A stretch of DNA of 40,450 nucleotides, taken from the NCBI GenBank assembly GCA_037721555.1, contig JBBJOI010000023.1, forward strand, positions 1 through 40,450, in the 5' to 3' direction. The DNA is from Gaiellasilicea sp037721555. GTDB taxonomy: Bacteria > Actinomycetota > Thermoleophilia > Gaiellales > Gaiellaceae. Numbering within the stretch: position 1 is the stretch's first letter; every line of letters starts with the position of its first letter. The notes under the pieces were generated by a model. The model ran no database searches. It had not been told where the DNA came from and was given only the letters and a program-made list of their open reading frames with translations. Shown here one piece after another: positions 7,352-15,176 of the stretch. The position numbers and the translations under genes were made by a program.

Positions 7352-8074
7352 ATGGAGCTTTGGGAACGGCTGCTGGTCGTCGGCATCGTCGTGGCGGTGA
7401 CGCTCTCGCTCGCGCGGGGGATCGACCGTCGGATGGTGGGTCGCGATCAGTCCCCTGGGGCACTCACGCGCTACCGGGTGCTGCGCCGCAGCATCACCGC
7501 CACGATCGTGACGTTCGGGTTCCTCTCCGCTCTCCTCCTGATCCCGCAGGTGCGAGCGCTCGCAGGCGCGCTGCTGGCGTCGTCGGCTGTGCTGGGGCTC
7601 ATCATCGGGTTCGCCTCCCAGCGGACGCTCGGGAACTTCGTCGCCGGGCTGATGATCGCGCTGACGCAGCCGCTTCGGCTCGGAGACTGGGTCGAGGTCG
7701 ACGGGGTGGCGGGAACGGTGGAGGAGATCGGCCTCATCTACACCTTCATCCGTATGCCCGACAACGCCCGCCTCGTGATCCCGAACGAGAAACTGGCGTC
7801 GGATACCATCCGCAACTCGACAATCCGCAGTCCAGCGAAATACGCGCAGGTGACAGTGCAGGTTCCGCCCGCAATCCAGCTCGGACCGCTCCTCGAGTCG
7901 CTCCGGGAAGAGGCTTCCGGTGAGCGCGACGAGGTGTTCGTCAGCTCCCTCGAAGGCTCACCGACCGTGACGCTTCGCGCCTGGACCGAGAGCGAGGCTG
8001 CTGCCGAGTGCCTCGAGCACGACCTGCGCCTGCGTGTCCACGAGCGACTGCGCCTCGCCGGGCTCTTCGCGTGA
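7352..8074 (+). CDS. Small mechanosensitive channel (MscS family)
   Basis: A 240-residue MscS-type channel that vents solutes at hypo-osmotic shock. Three membrane segments lie near residues 4-23, 48-66 and 68-100. The pore helix has a Gly/Ala-rich packing pattern (SSAVLGLIIGFASQRTLGN), followed by the beta-domain signature QPLRLGDWVEVDGVAGTVEE near 113-132. The C-terminal alpha/beta vestibule ends at residue 240. GTG 7325 is a possible longer start, but ATG 7352 begins directly at the first helix. It overlaps the penicillin-binding protein gene by a GTGA quartet, so osmotic and wall functions are coupled in one operon. Confidence 0.9.
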   Translation: MELWERLLVVGIVVAVTLSLARGIDRRMVGRDQSPGALTRYRVLRRSITATIVTFGFLSALLLIPQVRALAGALLASSAVLGLIIGFASQRTLGNFVAGLMIALTQPLRLGDWVEVDGVAGTVEEIGLIYTFIRMPDNARLVIPNEKLASDTIRNSTIRSPAKYAQVTVQVPPAIQLGPLLESLREEASGERDEVFVSSLEGSPTVTLRAWTESEAAAECLEHDLRLRVHERLRLAGLFA

Positions 8075-10377
8075 CGCCGCCGGCTCGTGGGTCGCATCGA
8101 CCCGTCCCCGACGACGAGTTCTTCGGAGCTCGCAGGCGCAAGCGCAAGCGCGGCGAGCGCAAGCGCCTCCGGCGCCGGGCAGCGCTGCTTGCAGTCCTGG
8201 CTGCGACTACGTTGCTGCTCGTGGCCGCAGGCGCAGGGCTCACGAGCGTCGCCACGCTCGGTTCCTCCTGCGACCTGGACGCGCTGAAGCCGGTCTCGAT
8301 CGGCGAGAACTCGTTCATTTACGCCGCCGATGGAACGACGTTGGGTGCGATCCCGGCGGAGCAGAATCGTCAGCCGGTGCCGCTCCGGCGCGTCAGCTCC
8401 TGGCTCCCGGCGGCCACGATCGCAATCGAGGATCGTCGCTTCTACGAGCACGATGGCATCGACATGAGCGGCATCGCCCGCGCCGTCTGGGCGGACGTTC
8501 GGGCGGGAAAGGTCGTTCAGGGCGGCTCCACGATCACCCAACAGCTCGTGCGGAACCTGTATCCCGTCTCGCGTGAGCGGACGATCGAGCGGAAGATCAA
8601 AGAGGCCTGCCTCGCGATCAAGCTCGACCGCGCGCAGACGAAGCGCGAGATCCTCTCCTCATACCTGAACTACGTGTACTACGGCAACCTCGCCTACGGC
8701 GCCGAGGCGGCTGCACAGACGTACTTCTCGAAGCACGCGCACGACCTCAACCTCACCGAGGCGGCGCTGATCGCCGGCATGCCGCAGGCGCCCTCGTCGT
8801 ACGACCCCTTCAACAAGACGGAGGTGGCGACCTTCCGGCGAAACCAGGTGCTGCGCGCGATGCTCGAGACCGGCACGATCAGCCGCGGCCAGTATGGGTG
8901 GGCGGTCAAGCGGCCGCTCGGGCTCGAGGCCGGGAAGCTCTACACGACGATCCGGGAGCCGTACTTCTTCAGCTACGTGCGCGAGCAGCTGATCGCCAGG
9001 TACGGCGTCGCCACGGTGCGCTCGGGCGGCCTCAAGGTCTACACGACGATCAACCCGCGCTTCCAGCGGATCGCCAAGCGGGCGATCAAGAAGACGCTCT
9101 ACGAGAAGACCGATCCGGCCGCGGCGGTGATCTCGATCAACCCGGCGAACGGGGCGATCCGCGCGATGACGGCCGTGACGCCGGGGTCGAAGAAGAACCA
9201 GTTCAACCTGCTCTCACAGGCGCGGCGACAGGCGGGGTCGACATTCAAGACCTTCGTCCTGGCCGCGGCGGTCGACCAGGGCGTCGACCCGTCGACGACG
9301 GGCTACGTCTCCGCGCCGTTCTACTACAAGCCCGACCCGATCGGGGACTGCGAAGACGGCAGTGGCGGCTGGTGGTGTGTCCAGACGTACTCGCACAGCT
9401 ACAGCGGCTGGACCTCGATCGCCCGCGCCACCCTCAGCTCCGACAACACGGTCTACGCACAGCTCACGCTCGACGTCACCCCCAAGGCCGTGGGGAAGAT
9501 GGCGAGAAAGCTCGGCGTGAAGACGGAGCTCCGCGTCGACGGCGCCTACGTGCCCTCGATGGGTCTCGGCTCGATCGCGGTCTCCCCCCTCGACATGGCC
9601 TCGGCCTACGCGACGCTCGCCGGGGGTGGGGTCGCGTGTGAGCCGATGTCGATCAGGAAAGTCGTGCTACCGGGCGCCCAGACCGACGGCCGTGCCGGCT
9701 GGGGCAAGAAGAAGTGCAGGCGCGCCATCTCGGAAGGGGAGGCGTACACCGTCACCCAGATCCTCGAGGAGAACGTCGACTACGGAACCGGCACCGCCGC
9801 CTCGTACGGACACCCTGCGGCGGGGAAGACCGGAACGACCGACAACCACGCCGACGCCTGGTTCTGCGGCTACACGCCGAGGTTGCAGACGACCGTGTGG
9901 GTCGGCCACCCGAAGGGCGAGATCCCGATGCAGAACGTGCACGGGATCGCGGTCACGGGCGGAACCTACCCGGCCGAGATCTGGCGCCTCTTCATGGGCG
10001 CGGCGATCGGTCACCTCACCCCGGTCGAGTTCGACGTGCCGGCTGAGCTGCCCGAGTGGAAGCCCTTCGAGCAGGGGCAGCACTCCCGCTCCTACGACTC
10101 CGGCTACTACGACAGCGACGACGACGACAGCGGTGGCTCCTACACCCCGCCCGCGGCGACGGAGGGCACGGAAGCGGAGACGGCTGCGCCGCCGCCACCC
10201 GCGGCGCCGACGCCTGCTCCGACGCCGACGCAGCAACCGAAGCCCAAGCCGGCTCCGCCGGCGCCTGCTCCGACGCCGACCGAGCCGCCTCCACCGCCGC
10301 CCACCACGGCTGCGCCGCCGTCGCCTCCGCCCACGGATCCGGCTCCGCCGCCGCCGACGGAGCCGGTCTCGCCCTGA
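8071..10377 (+). CDS. Class A penicillin-binding protein (GT51 plus transpeptidase)
   Basis: A 768-residue bifunctional peptidoglycan synthase starting at GTG 8071 (GTGA overlap). It has a very basic cytoplasmic tail (RRRKRKRGERKRLRRR, residues 21-36) and one membrane helix at about 37-60. The GT51 transglycosylase domain has EDRRFYEHDG with E120 and the QGGSTITQQL motif. The penicillin-binding transpeptidase domain has S390-T-F-K393, S457-D-N459 and K586-T-G. The last 100 residues are low-complexity, with an acidic Ser/Asp/Tyr patch followed by a Pro/Ala/Thr tail. Such tails occur in actinobacterial PonA proteins. The next gene begins inside the stop codon. Confidence 0.95.
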   Translation: MTPPARGSHRPVPDDEFFGARRRKRKRGERKRLRRRAALLAVLAATTLLLVAAGAGLTSVATLGSSCDLDALKPVSIGENSFIYAADGTTLGAIPAEQNRQPVPLRRVSSWLPAATIAIEDRRFYEHDGIDMSGIARAVWADVRAGKVVQGGSTITQQLVRNLYPVSRERTIERKIKEACLAIKLDRAQTKREILSSYLNYVYYGNLAYGAEAAAQTYFSKHAHDLNLTEAALIAGMPQAPSSYDPFNKTEVATFRRNQVLRAMLETGTISRGQYGWAVKRPLGLEAGKLYTTIREPYFFSYVREQLIARYGVATVRSGGLKVYTTINPRFQRIAKRAIKKTLYEKTDPAAAVISINPANGAIRAMTAVTPGSKKNQFNLLSQARRQAGSTFKTFVLAAAVDQGVDPSTTGYVSAPFYYKPDPIGDCEDGSGGWWCVQTYSHSYSGWTSIARATLSSDNTVYAQLTLDVTPKAVGKMARKLGVKTELRVDGAYVPSMGLGSIAVSPLDMASAYATLAGGGVACEPMSIRKVVLPGAQTDGRAGWGKKKCRRAISEGEAYTVTQILEENVDYGTGTAASYGHPAAGKTGTTDNHADAWFCGYTPRLQTTVWVGHPKGEIPMQNVHGIAVTGGTYPAEIWRLFMGAAIGHLTPVEFDVPAELPEWKPFEQGQHSRSYDSGYYDSDDDDSGGSYTPPAATEGTEAETAAPPPPAAPTPAPTPTQQPKPKPAPPAPAPTPTEPPPPPPTTAAPPSPPPTDPAPPPPTEPVSP

Positions 10378-11591
10378 CCGCCGGCACCCGCGCCGTCGCG
10401 GCCGCGGGCGTCACTCTTCTCTCGGTAGGCGGTTGTGTCGCTGCGGCCTGGGCCGAGGGAGCGCCACTCGTACCGGACGATGCCGGCCGCGCGGGCGGCG
10501 GAGGCAGTTGGACCTTCGTCTTCCTCGCCTGTCTCGCTGTCGGCTTCGCCTTCTACCTCCTGGCGTTGAAGCTGCTCGAGGGAACCGCCCTCAAGCTCGG
10601 CGCCGCCGCTCTCCTCGCTGTGGCGATCCAGCTCCTCCCCCTCGCCTCGCCGCTCCTCCTCTCCACGGATGCGTGGGCCTACTGGGAGTACGGCGCGATT
10701 GCGAGGGAGGACGGCAATCCGTACCGGGATACTCCGAGCGACCACCCGGAGAACCCGGCCTACGAGCACGCAGGCTTCAGGTGGCGGGACACGATCTCCG
10801 TGTACGGGCCTGCGTTCACGCTGCTCTCGGAGGGGATCGCCTACGCGAGTGGAGTCTCCGAGCAGGCGGCGGCATGGACGTTCAAGGTGTTGGCGGCCCT
10901 GTCGATGCTCGCGGTCACGGCCCTGGCTGCCGTGCTCTCGCGCCGACCGGTTCTCGCGGTGGCGCTGGTTGGCTGGAATCCACTGCTCGCGATCCATTTC
11001 GCCGGCGGAGGTCACAACGATGCGTTGATGATGGCGCTCGTGCTCGGGGCGATCGCACTCGCCGCGACGGGCCGACGCGGCGGCGCGGCTGCTGCCTGGG
11101 CGCTCTCGATCTTCGTCAAGTGGGTGCCGGCAGTGTTCTTCGCCCTCCGCGCGCTCCATGCCCGAGCAACGCGCCGCCCCGTGAGCCACCTCGGCTTCGG
11201 CCTGACGGTGGCGGCTGTCGCGGCTGTGGCGACGTGGCGGTACGGGCTCGATTGGCTGCGTGCGTTCGGTCCTCTTGCCCGCAACGCGGAGGAGCAGACG
11301 AGCTTCGCGCTCCCGCAGCGGCTCGAGCAACTCGGCAGCCCGCATGCCGTCGCCCTCGGGGTGGCCACGGCCGTCCTCGTCGGCGGTCTCGTCTGGCTCG
11401 CTCGCGAGGCGCTGCGCGGCCGTGTGCTGCTGGCGCGCGCGGCGTGCCTGCTCCTCGTGACGACGCCGTGGCTCGCCCCTTGGTACGTGGTCTGGGCTCT
11501 GCCTCTCGCGGCTGCCGAGGACGACCGGCGAGCGCAACTCGCCGCGCTCGCGCTCTGCATCTACCTGCTGCCGCAGACGATCCCGATCTAG
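10374..11591 (+). CDS. GT-C membrane glycosyltransferase, probable CTG start
   Basis: About 405 residues with roughly ten to twelve membrane helices. It is similar to actinobacterial polyprenyl-phosphate-mannose-dependent mannosyltransferases. Landmarks are DAWAYWEYGAIARE, a periplasmic loop with NPYRD and SVYGPAFTLLSEGIAYASG, and FAGGGHNDALMMALVLGA. There is no ATG, GTG or TTG in frame between an ATG at 10056, which is 320 bases inside the penicillin-binding protein gene, and a TTG at about 10567, which would remove the first helix. CTG 10374 forms a CTGA overlap with the upstream stop. GGAG lies at 10359-10362. It likely acts on envelope glycolipids or glycoproteins. Confidence 0.8.
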   Translation: MTAGTRAVAAAGVTLLSVGGCVAAAWAEGAPLVPDDAGRAGGGGSWTFVFLACLAVGFAFYLLALKLLEGTALKLGAAALLAVAIQLLPLASPLLLSTDAWAYWEYGAIAREDGNPYRDTPSDHPENPAYEHAGFRWRDTISVYGPAFTLLSEGIAYASGVSEQAAAWTFKVLAALSMLAVTALAAVLSRRPVLAVALVGWNPLLAIHFAGGGHNDALMMALVLGAIALAATGRRGGAAAAWALSIFVKWVPAVFFALRALHARATRRPVSHLGFGLTVAAVAAVATWRYGLDWLRAFGPLARNAEEQTSFALPQRLEQLGSPHAVALGVATAVLVGGLVWLAREALRGRVLLARAACLLLVTTPWLAPWYVVWALPLAAAEDDRRAQLAALALCIYLLPQTIPI

Positions 11592-11594
11592 CGC

Positions 11595-11632
11595 CGGCGG
11601 ACCGATTTAGCTGCGGCGGACCGATTTAGCTG
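11595..11632. repeat. 19-bp tandem duplication at a convergent gene junction
   Basis: CGGCGGACCGATTTAGCTG occurs twice in a row (11595-11613 and 11614-11632), followed by a partial third copy CGGCGGA. The inner copy contains the TAA stop (11628-11626) of the leftward DUF2079 gene, so the outer copy is a spare duplicate of the stop-codon region. It looks like a recent slippage event. Confidence 0.85.
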
Positions 11633-13026
11633 CGGCGGAAGAGCGTGATGCCGTCCTCGTCGAAGACGATTCGCCAGCTGGGGTCGCTTCGAAGGCGTCG
11701 CAGCGCAACGGTCGTCGCGAGCGGGGCGATTCGGTCGCGGTAGCCGGGTCGTGTCTCGTCGGCCGCGACCCAGGTCGCGTCGTCCAGGAGCGGGAAGCTG
11801 AGCACCCGCGCACGTCCCGAGACGTGGCCGCCGAATGAGTTCGTGACGCTGACGACGACGTCGTCCGGAAGCAGTCGAAGCGCTCGCGCCGCCACTTCGT
11901 CGTGCTGCGTCACGACGTGCTCCCTGGCGCCGAGCTCCTCCCCGCCCGGGAGGGAGCCCCAGAGCGGGATCGCGCCCAGCAGGTAGTTCGACGCGAGCAC
12001 GACGAGGACGACGCTCGTAACCGCCCTGCCCCGCGCGCGCAGCCGCCGCGCGCCGAGGACGGCGGCCGCGACCAGGCCCGGAATTGCCGCAGCCGTGTAG
12101 TGGAAGTGGATCGACTGCTGGGTGCGCGTCGTCGAGAGCAGGTTGGCTGCGAGCTCGGGTAGGGCCGTGGCGGCGGCGAGCGGTGCGAGCAGGGGGAGAC
12201 CCGCGAGCGGTAGGAGCAGCTCGAGCAGGTACGGCACGCCGTCACCATCGAACGCCTCGCCGAACACACGCGCGGGGTCGGTGACGAGCGTCTTCGCGAT
12301 CCCGGGCGGATCACCACCGACGGAGCGATAGCGACCCTCGAACGCGGACGAGCCGGCCGGCGCGAAGTGTGGTACGACGACTCCGATCGCCAACGCCGCC
12401 ACGCCCGTGCCCGCCGCTGCGATCGCGAGTCCGGCGCGACGCCGGCCGCGTGCGAGGGCGTACCAGATCCCGAGCGCGGCGACTGCGAGCCCGATGTGCT
12501 CCTTCGTCAGGCACGCCGCGCCGCCGGCAGCCGCAAACCGAACGAGCCGGCCCTCGTCGAGGAACCAGAACGCCGCGAGCAGGAGCGGTGTCGCGAGTGC
12601 GACCGGATGAAACTCGTTCAGGGTGAGCCACTGCGTTGGCGGGTAGAGAAGGTAGGCAAGTGCGAAGCCGGCTCCGGCGCGCTCGGAGCCGAGATGCTTT
12701 CGCGCGAGCAGGTAGACGGGGAGCGCACCAAGTGCGACCGCGACCGCCTGCACCACGAGCAGCATCGCCGGATCCGGCCAGAGCCACCAGAGCGGGGCGA
12801 AGGCGGCGAGGATCGGATCGAAGTGGGCGCCCAGGCGGGAGAACTGCTGACCCTGGAGGCCGGTCACGTCCAGAAGGTCCCCGTGGGCGCTCGACCAGAC
12901 GGCTTGCACCATGTTCCCGAGGTCGAATCGGCCCGTGTTGAAGGCCTGATGGCGCAGGACGGACAGGGCGCCGAAGCCGCCTGCGTACGCTGCGATCGCG
13001 CTCCACAGGACGAGGCGCCACCTCAC
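11626..13026 (-). CDS. DUF2079 multispanning membrane protein
   Basis: A 466-residue polytopic membrane protein starting at GTG 13026 (GTGA overlap with the upstream glycosyltransferase stop). The DUF2079 pattern includes FDLGNMVQAVWSSAHGDLL (about residues 36-54) and GAHFDPILAAFAPLWWLWP, then TQWLTLNEFHPVALATPLLL and CLTKEHIGLAVAALG. A soluble C-terminal domain of about 100 residues follows and ends DEDGITLFRRS. DUF2079 proteins look like GT-C transferases, but their chemistry is not established. Being last in an operon with a GT4 and a GT2 enzyme, it probably takes part in building a surface glycan. Confidence 0.88.
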   Translation of the reverse strand: MRWRLVLWSAIAAYAGGFGALSVLRHQAFNTGRFDLGNMVQAVWSSAHGDLLDVTGLQGQQFSRLGAHFDPILAAFAPLWWLWPDPAMLLVVQAVAVALGALPVYLLARKHLGSERAGAGFALAYLLYPPTQWLTLNEFHPVALATPLLLAAFWFLDEGRLVRFAAAGGAACLTKEHIGLAVAALGIWYALARGRRRAGLAIAAAGTGVAALAIGVVVPHFAPAGSSAFEGRYRSVGGDPPGIAKTLVTDPARVFGEAFDGDGVPYLLELLLPLAGLPLLAPLAAATALPELAANLLSTTRTQQSIHFHYTAAAIPGLVAAAVLGARRLRARGRAVTSVVLVVLASNYLLGAIPLWGSLPGGEELGAREHVVTQHDEVAARALRLLPDDVVVSVTNSFGGHVSGRARVLSFPLLDDATWVAADETRPGYRDRIAPLATTVALRRLRSDPSWRIVFDEDGITLFRRS

Positions 13027-14108
13027 GGACGCATGAGCTGCTCGAGCAGGCTGCGCCAGCGCCGGCCCAGCACCACCTCGCTCGCGTGAGCTTCGTAGGC
13101 GGCGCGGCCGCCGGCAGCGAGCTGCCGCGCGAGCGAGCTGTCGGCCGAGACTCGTCGGATCGCTGCGGCAAGCGCGCTGGGATCCTCGGGTGGAACGAGC
13201 AGTGCGCTCTCGCCATCGACGAGCAACTCCCGCGCGGCCGGCGTATCGGCGGTGACGAGCGGCACGCCACACGCGAGCGCCTGGAAGGCCTTGTTCGGGA
13301 TCACGCGCCGCGCCTTGGAGCCGGCGCCGAAGATCCCGAGCGCGCAGCCGGCGCAGGCGAGCTCTTCGGGGAGGTGCTCGTACTCCACCCACCGGATCCA
13401 GTCGACGTTCGGCGGCCCGTCGCGCAGTAGCGCCTCCAGCTGTCCGCTGCCCACGATTCGGAACCGCACCTCCGGGGCGAGTGTGGCAGCGGCCAGGATC
13501 GTCGGGAGTCCGTGGAGGGGGATCAGCTTCCCGACGAAGAGCGCGTGAAAAGGTGCGTGGGGTTGCCAGACGGGTTGAAAGACGCGCTCCTCGGCCCCGA
13601 CGAAGCAAACGTCGACCCGCTCGCGGCCGATGCCGCCGAGCTCGGCGAAGAAGTCCGCGTTCTGCTCCGTGTCGGCCACGACGAGGTCGGCGCACCGGAG
13701 AGCGAGCCGGTCGAGTGCTCGCAGGGCCAATGCCGGAGGCGAACCTGCGCCGAAGCGCCTGCGGTCGTCCACGAGCGTCTCCGTGAGCGAGACGAGGGGG
13801 TTGAAGACGAGCGGAGTGTGCCCGCGCCCAGATGAGGAGAGGAGCCGGGCGAGCGGCATGTCGAGCTGCCCGGGGTAACCGACGATGACCGCGTCGGCGT
13901 CGCGCGGGCGCCCGCGGAGGGCGAGTCTCAGTTCCGCACGGAGGAGTCGCAGAGCGCTTCCGCCGCCGGCCGTCCACTTGTGCCGTGAGGACTCCCACAC
14001 ACCTTCGTGCCGTTCCACGACCTCAACGCCTGCCCGGCGCAGGCACGAGATCACCTGTGTGTTCCGTGGGTAGCCCCGCTCGTACGTCCCGAAATAGACG
14101 ACGCGCAC
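13023..14108 (-). CDS. GT4-type glycosyltransferase
   Basis: A 361-residue cytoplasmic GT-B enzyme starting at GTG 14108 with VRVVYFGTYERGYPRN. The C-terminal half shows the GT4 nucleotide-sugar-binding layout. ALFVGKLIPLHGLPTIL lies near residues 180-196 and FRIVGSGQLEALL near 210. The acidic/Gly loop before the donor site reads IPNKAFQALACGVPLVT, followed by ESALLVPPEDPSALAAAI. The usual E-x7-E is altered: the first acidic position reads N-K-A-F, as in some lipid-linked sugar transferases. Sugar and acceptor are unknown. It lies between a GT2 gene (111 bp upstream) and DUF2079 (overlapping). Confidence 0.85.
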   Translation of the reverse strand: MRVVYFGTYERGYPRNTQVISCLRRAGVEVVERHEGVWESSRHKWTAGGGSALRLLRAELRLALRGRPRDADAVIVGYPGQLDMPLARLLSSSGRGHTPLVFNPLVSLTETLVDDRRRFGAGSPPALALRALDRLALRCADLVVADTEQNADFFAELGGIGRERVDVCFVGAEERVFQPVWQPHAPFHALFVGKLIPLHGLPTILAAATLAPEVRFRIVGSGQLEALLRDGPPNVDWIRWVEYEHLPEELACAGCALGIFGAGSKARRVIPNKAFQALACGVPLVTADTPAARELLVDGESALLVPPEDPSALAAAIRRVSADSSLARQLAAGGRAAYEAHASEVVLGRRWRSLLEQLMRP

Positions 14109-14219
14109 GCTAGCGGCCCCTGGCCGGCGACGCTTCCCGGCCGGCGGAGTCGGCCTCCAGCGCCGCCTCGCACCGCTCGCGGCGGAGCGGCACGCCACGA
14201 ACCGCTAGCCGGGAATCCG

Positions 14220-15158
14220 TCAGCGAAGGATCTCGTCCACGTGGCGCTCGGAGGTGAGCGCGACGCGCTCGCGCTCCTCGTGGTGACTCGTGATCAGCTC
14301 GCTCAGGAGCCCCAGCGACAGCAGTTGCACGCCGACGACCACGAGGAGGACACCGAGGGTGAGAAGCGGCCGGTGGCCGATGGCGCTGCCGCCGATCTTG
14401 ACCGCGGCCAGGTAGACGAGGATGGCGGCTCCGAGGAATCCGAGGGTGAGCCCGAAGCCGCCAAAGAGGTGCAGCGGGCGGTGTCGGTAGCGACCCATGA
14501 ACGTGACGGTGAGCAGGTCGAGGAAGCCCCGCACGTACCGCTCGACGCCGTAGCGCGAGCGCCCGTGCTCGCGTGGACGGTGGTTGACCGGCAGCTCCGC
14601 GACGCGGTAGCCCCGGTAGTGGGCGAGGACGGGCACGAAGCGGTGCAGCTCCCCGTAGAGCCGGAGCCCCTGCAGCACCTCCGCGCGGTAGGCCTTCAGG
14701 CCGCAGTTCAGGTCGTGCAGTCGCAGGCCGGAAAGGCGGCCGGTGACGGCGTTGAAGATCCGCGACGGGAGCCGGCGCCGGAGGGGATCTCGCCGCCGCG
14801 CCTTCCAGCCGGAGACGAGGTCGAACCCTTCGTCGAGCTTCGCCAGGAGGCGTGGGATCTCGGCCGGGTCGTCCTGCAGATCGCCGTCGATCGTGACCAC
14901 GAACTCACCTTGCGCCTCCTCGAACCCCGCCTGGAGAGCGGCCGCCTTGCCGAAGTTCCGTCGCAGGCGCACGATGCGAACGTTGGCTGCCGCCGCGTGT
15001 AGGCGGGTCAGGGCGGAGAACGTGCCGTCCGTCGACCCGTCGTCGACGAAGACCGCCTCCCAGGGTCGGTCGAGCGGGTCGAGGGCGGAGCCGAGCTCGT
15101 CCAGGAGCAGCGCGACGCTCCGCTCCTCGTTGTGCACCGGAATCACGACGGAGATCAC
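14220..15158 (-). CDS. GT2 family glycosyltransferase, DPM1/ArnC-like, membrane anchored
   Basis: A 312-residue protein starting at GTG 15158. The GT-A domain covers residues 1-215, with VVIPVHNEERSVALLLDEL, FVDDGSTDGT and the metal/nucleotide motif DGDLQDDP near residue 90. NCGLKAYRAEVL and YGVERYVRGFLDLLTVTF follow. Two C-terminal membrane helices (about 230-255 and 265-290) and a charged tail match the ArnC/GtrB subgroup, which loads a sugar on undecaprenyl phosphate. It could therefore supply the donor for the GT-C enzymes nearby. Its start codon is 18 bp from that of the divergent moeA. TACGCT lies six bases before the GTG. Confidence 0.9.
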   Translation of the reverse strand: MISVVIPVHNEERSVALLLDELGSALDPLDRPWEAVFVDDGSTDGTFSALTRLHAAAANVRIVRLRRNFGKAAALQAGFEEAQGEFVVTIDGDLQDDPAEIPRLLAKLDEGFDLVSGWKARRRDPLRRRLPSRIFNAVTGRLSGLRLHDLNCGLKAYRAEVLQGLRLYGELHRFVPVLAHYRGYRVAELPVNHRPREHGRSRYGVERYVRGFLDLLTVTFMGRYRHRPLHLFGGFGLTLGFLGAAILVYLAAVKIGGSAIGHRPLLTLGVLLVVVGVQLLSLGLLSELITSHHEERERVALTSERHVDEILR

Positions 15159-15163
15159 GCTTG

Positions 15164-15170
15164 TAGCGTA
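15164..15170. promoter_or_regulatory. Symmetric -10 heptamer shared by GT2 gene and moeA
   Basis: TAGCGTA reads as TAGCGT on the plus strand (15164-15169) and TACGCT on the minus strand (15170-15165). The minus hexamer ends six bases before GTG 15158, and the plus hexamer ends seven bases before ATG 15177. The whole gap between start codons is 18 bases. One symmetric element is therefore the only visible -10 for both genes. Confidence 0.55.
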
Positions 15171-15176
15171 GTGGGG

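Noticed and set aside
6229..7923. A 564-codon plus-strand frame
   Set aside because: It runs antisense through the PIG-V-like gene and into the MscS gene. Charged low-complexity composition and no known motif.
9626..11629. A 667-codon Arg-rich plus-strand frame
   Set aside because: It is out of frame with the penicillin-binding protein and the GT-C gene, both well supported. Its composition is dominated by Arg and Pro.
12900..13998. Long N-terminal extension of the DUF2079 frame
   Set aside because: The extension overlaps the GT4 gene on the same strand in another frame. The GTGA junction at 13026 gives the natural start.
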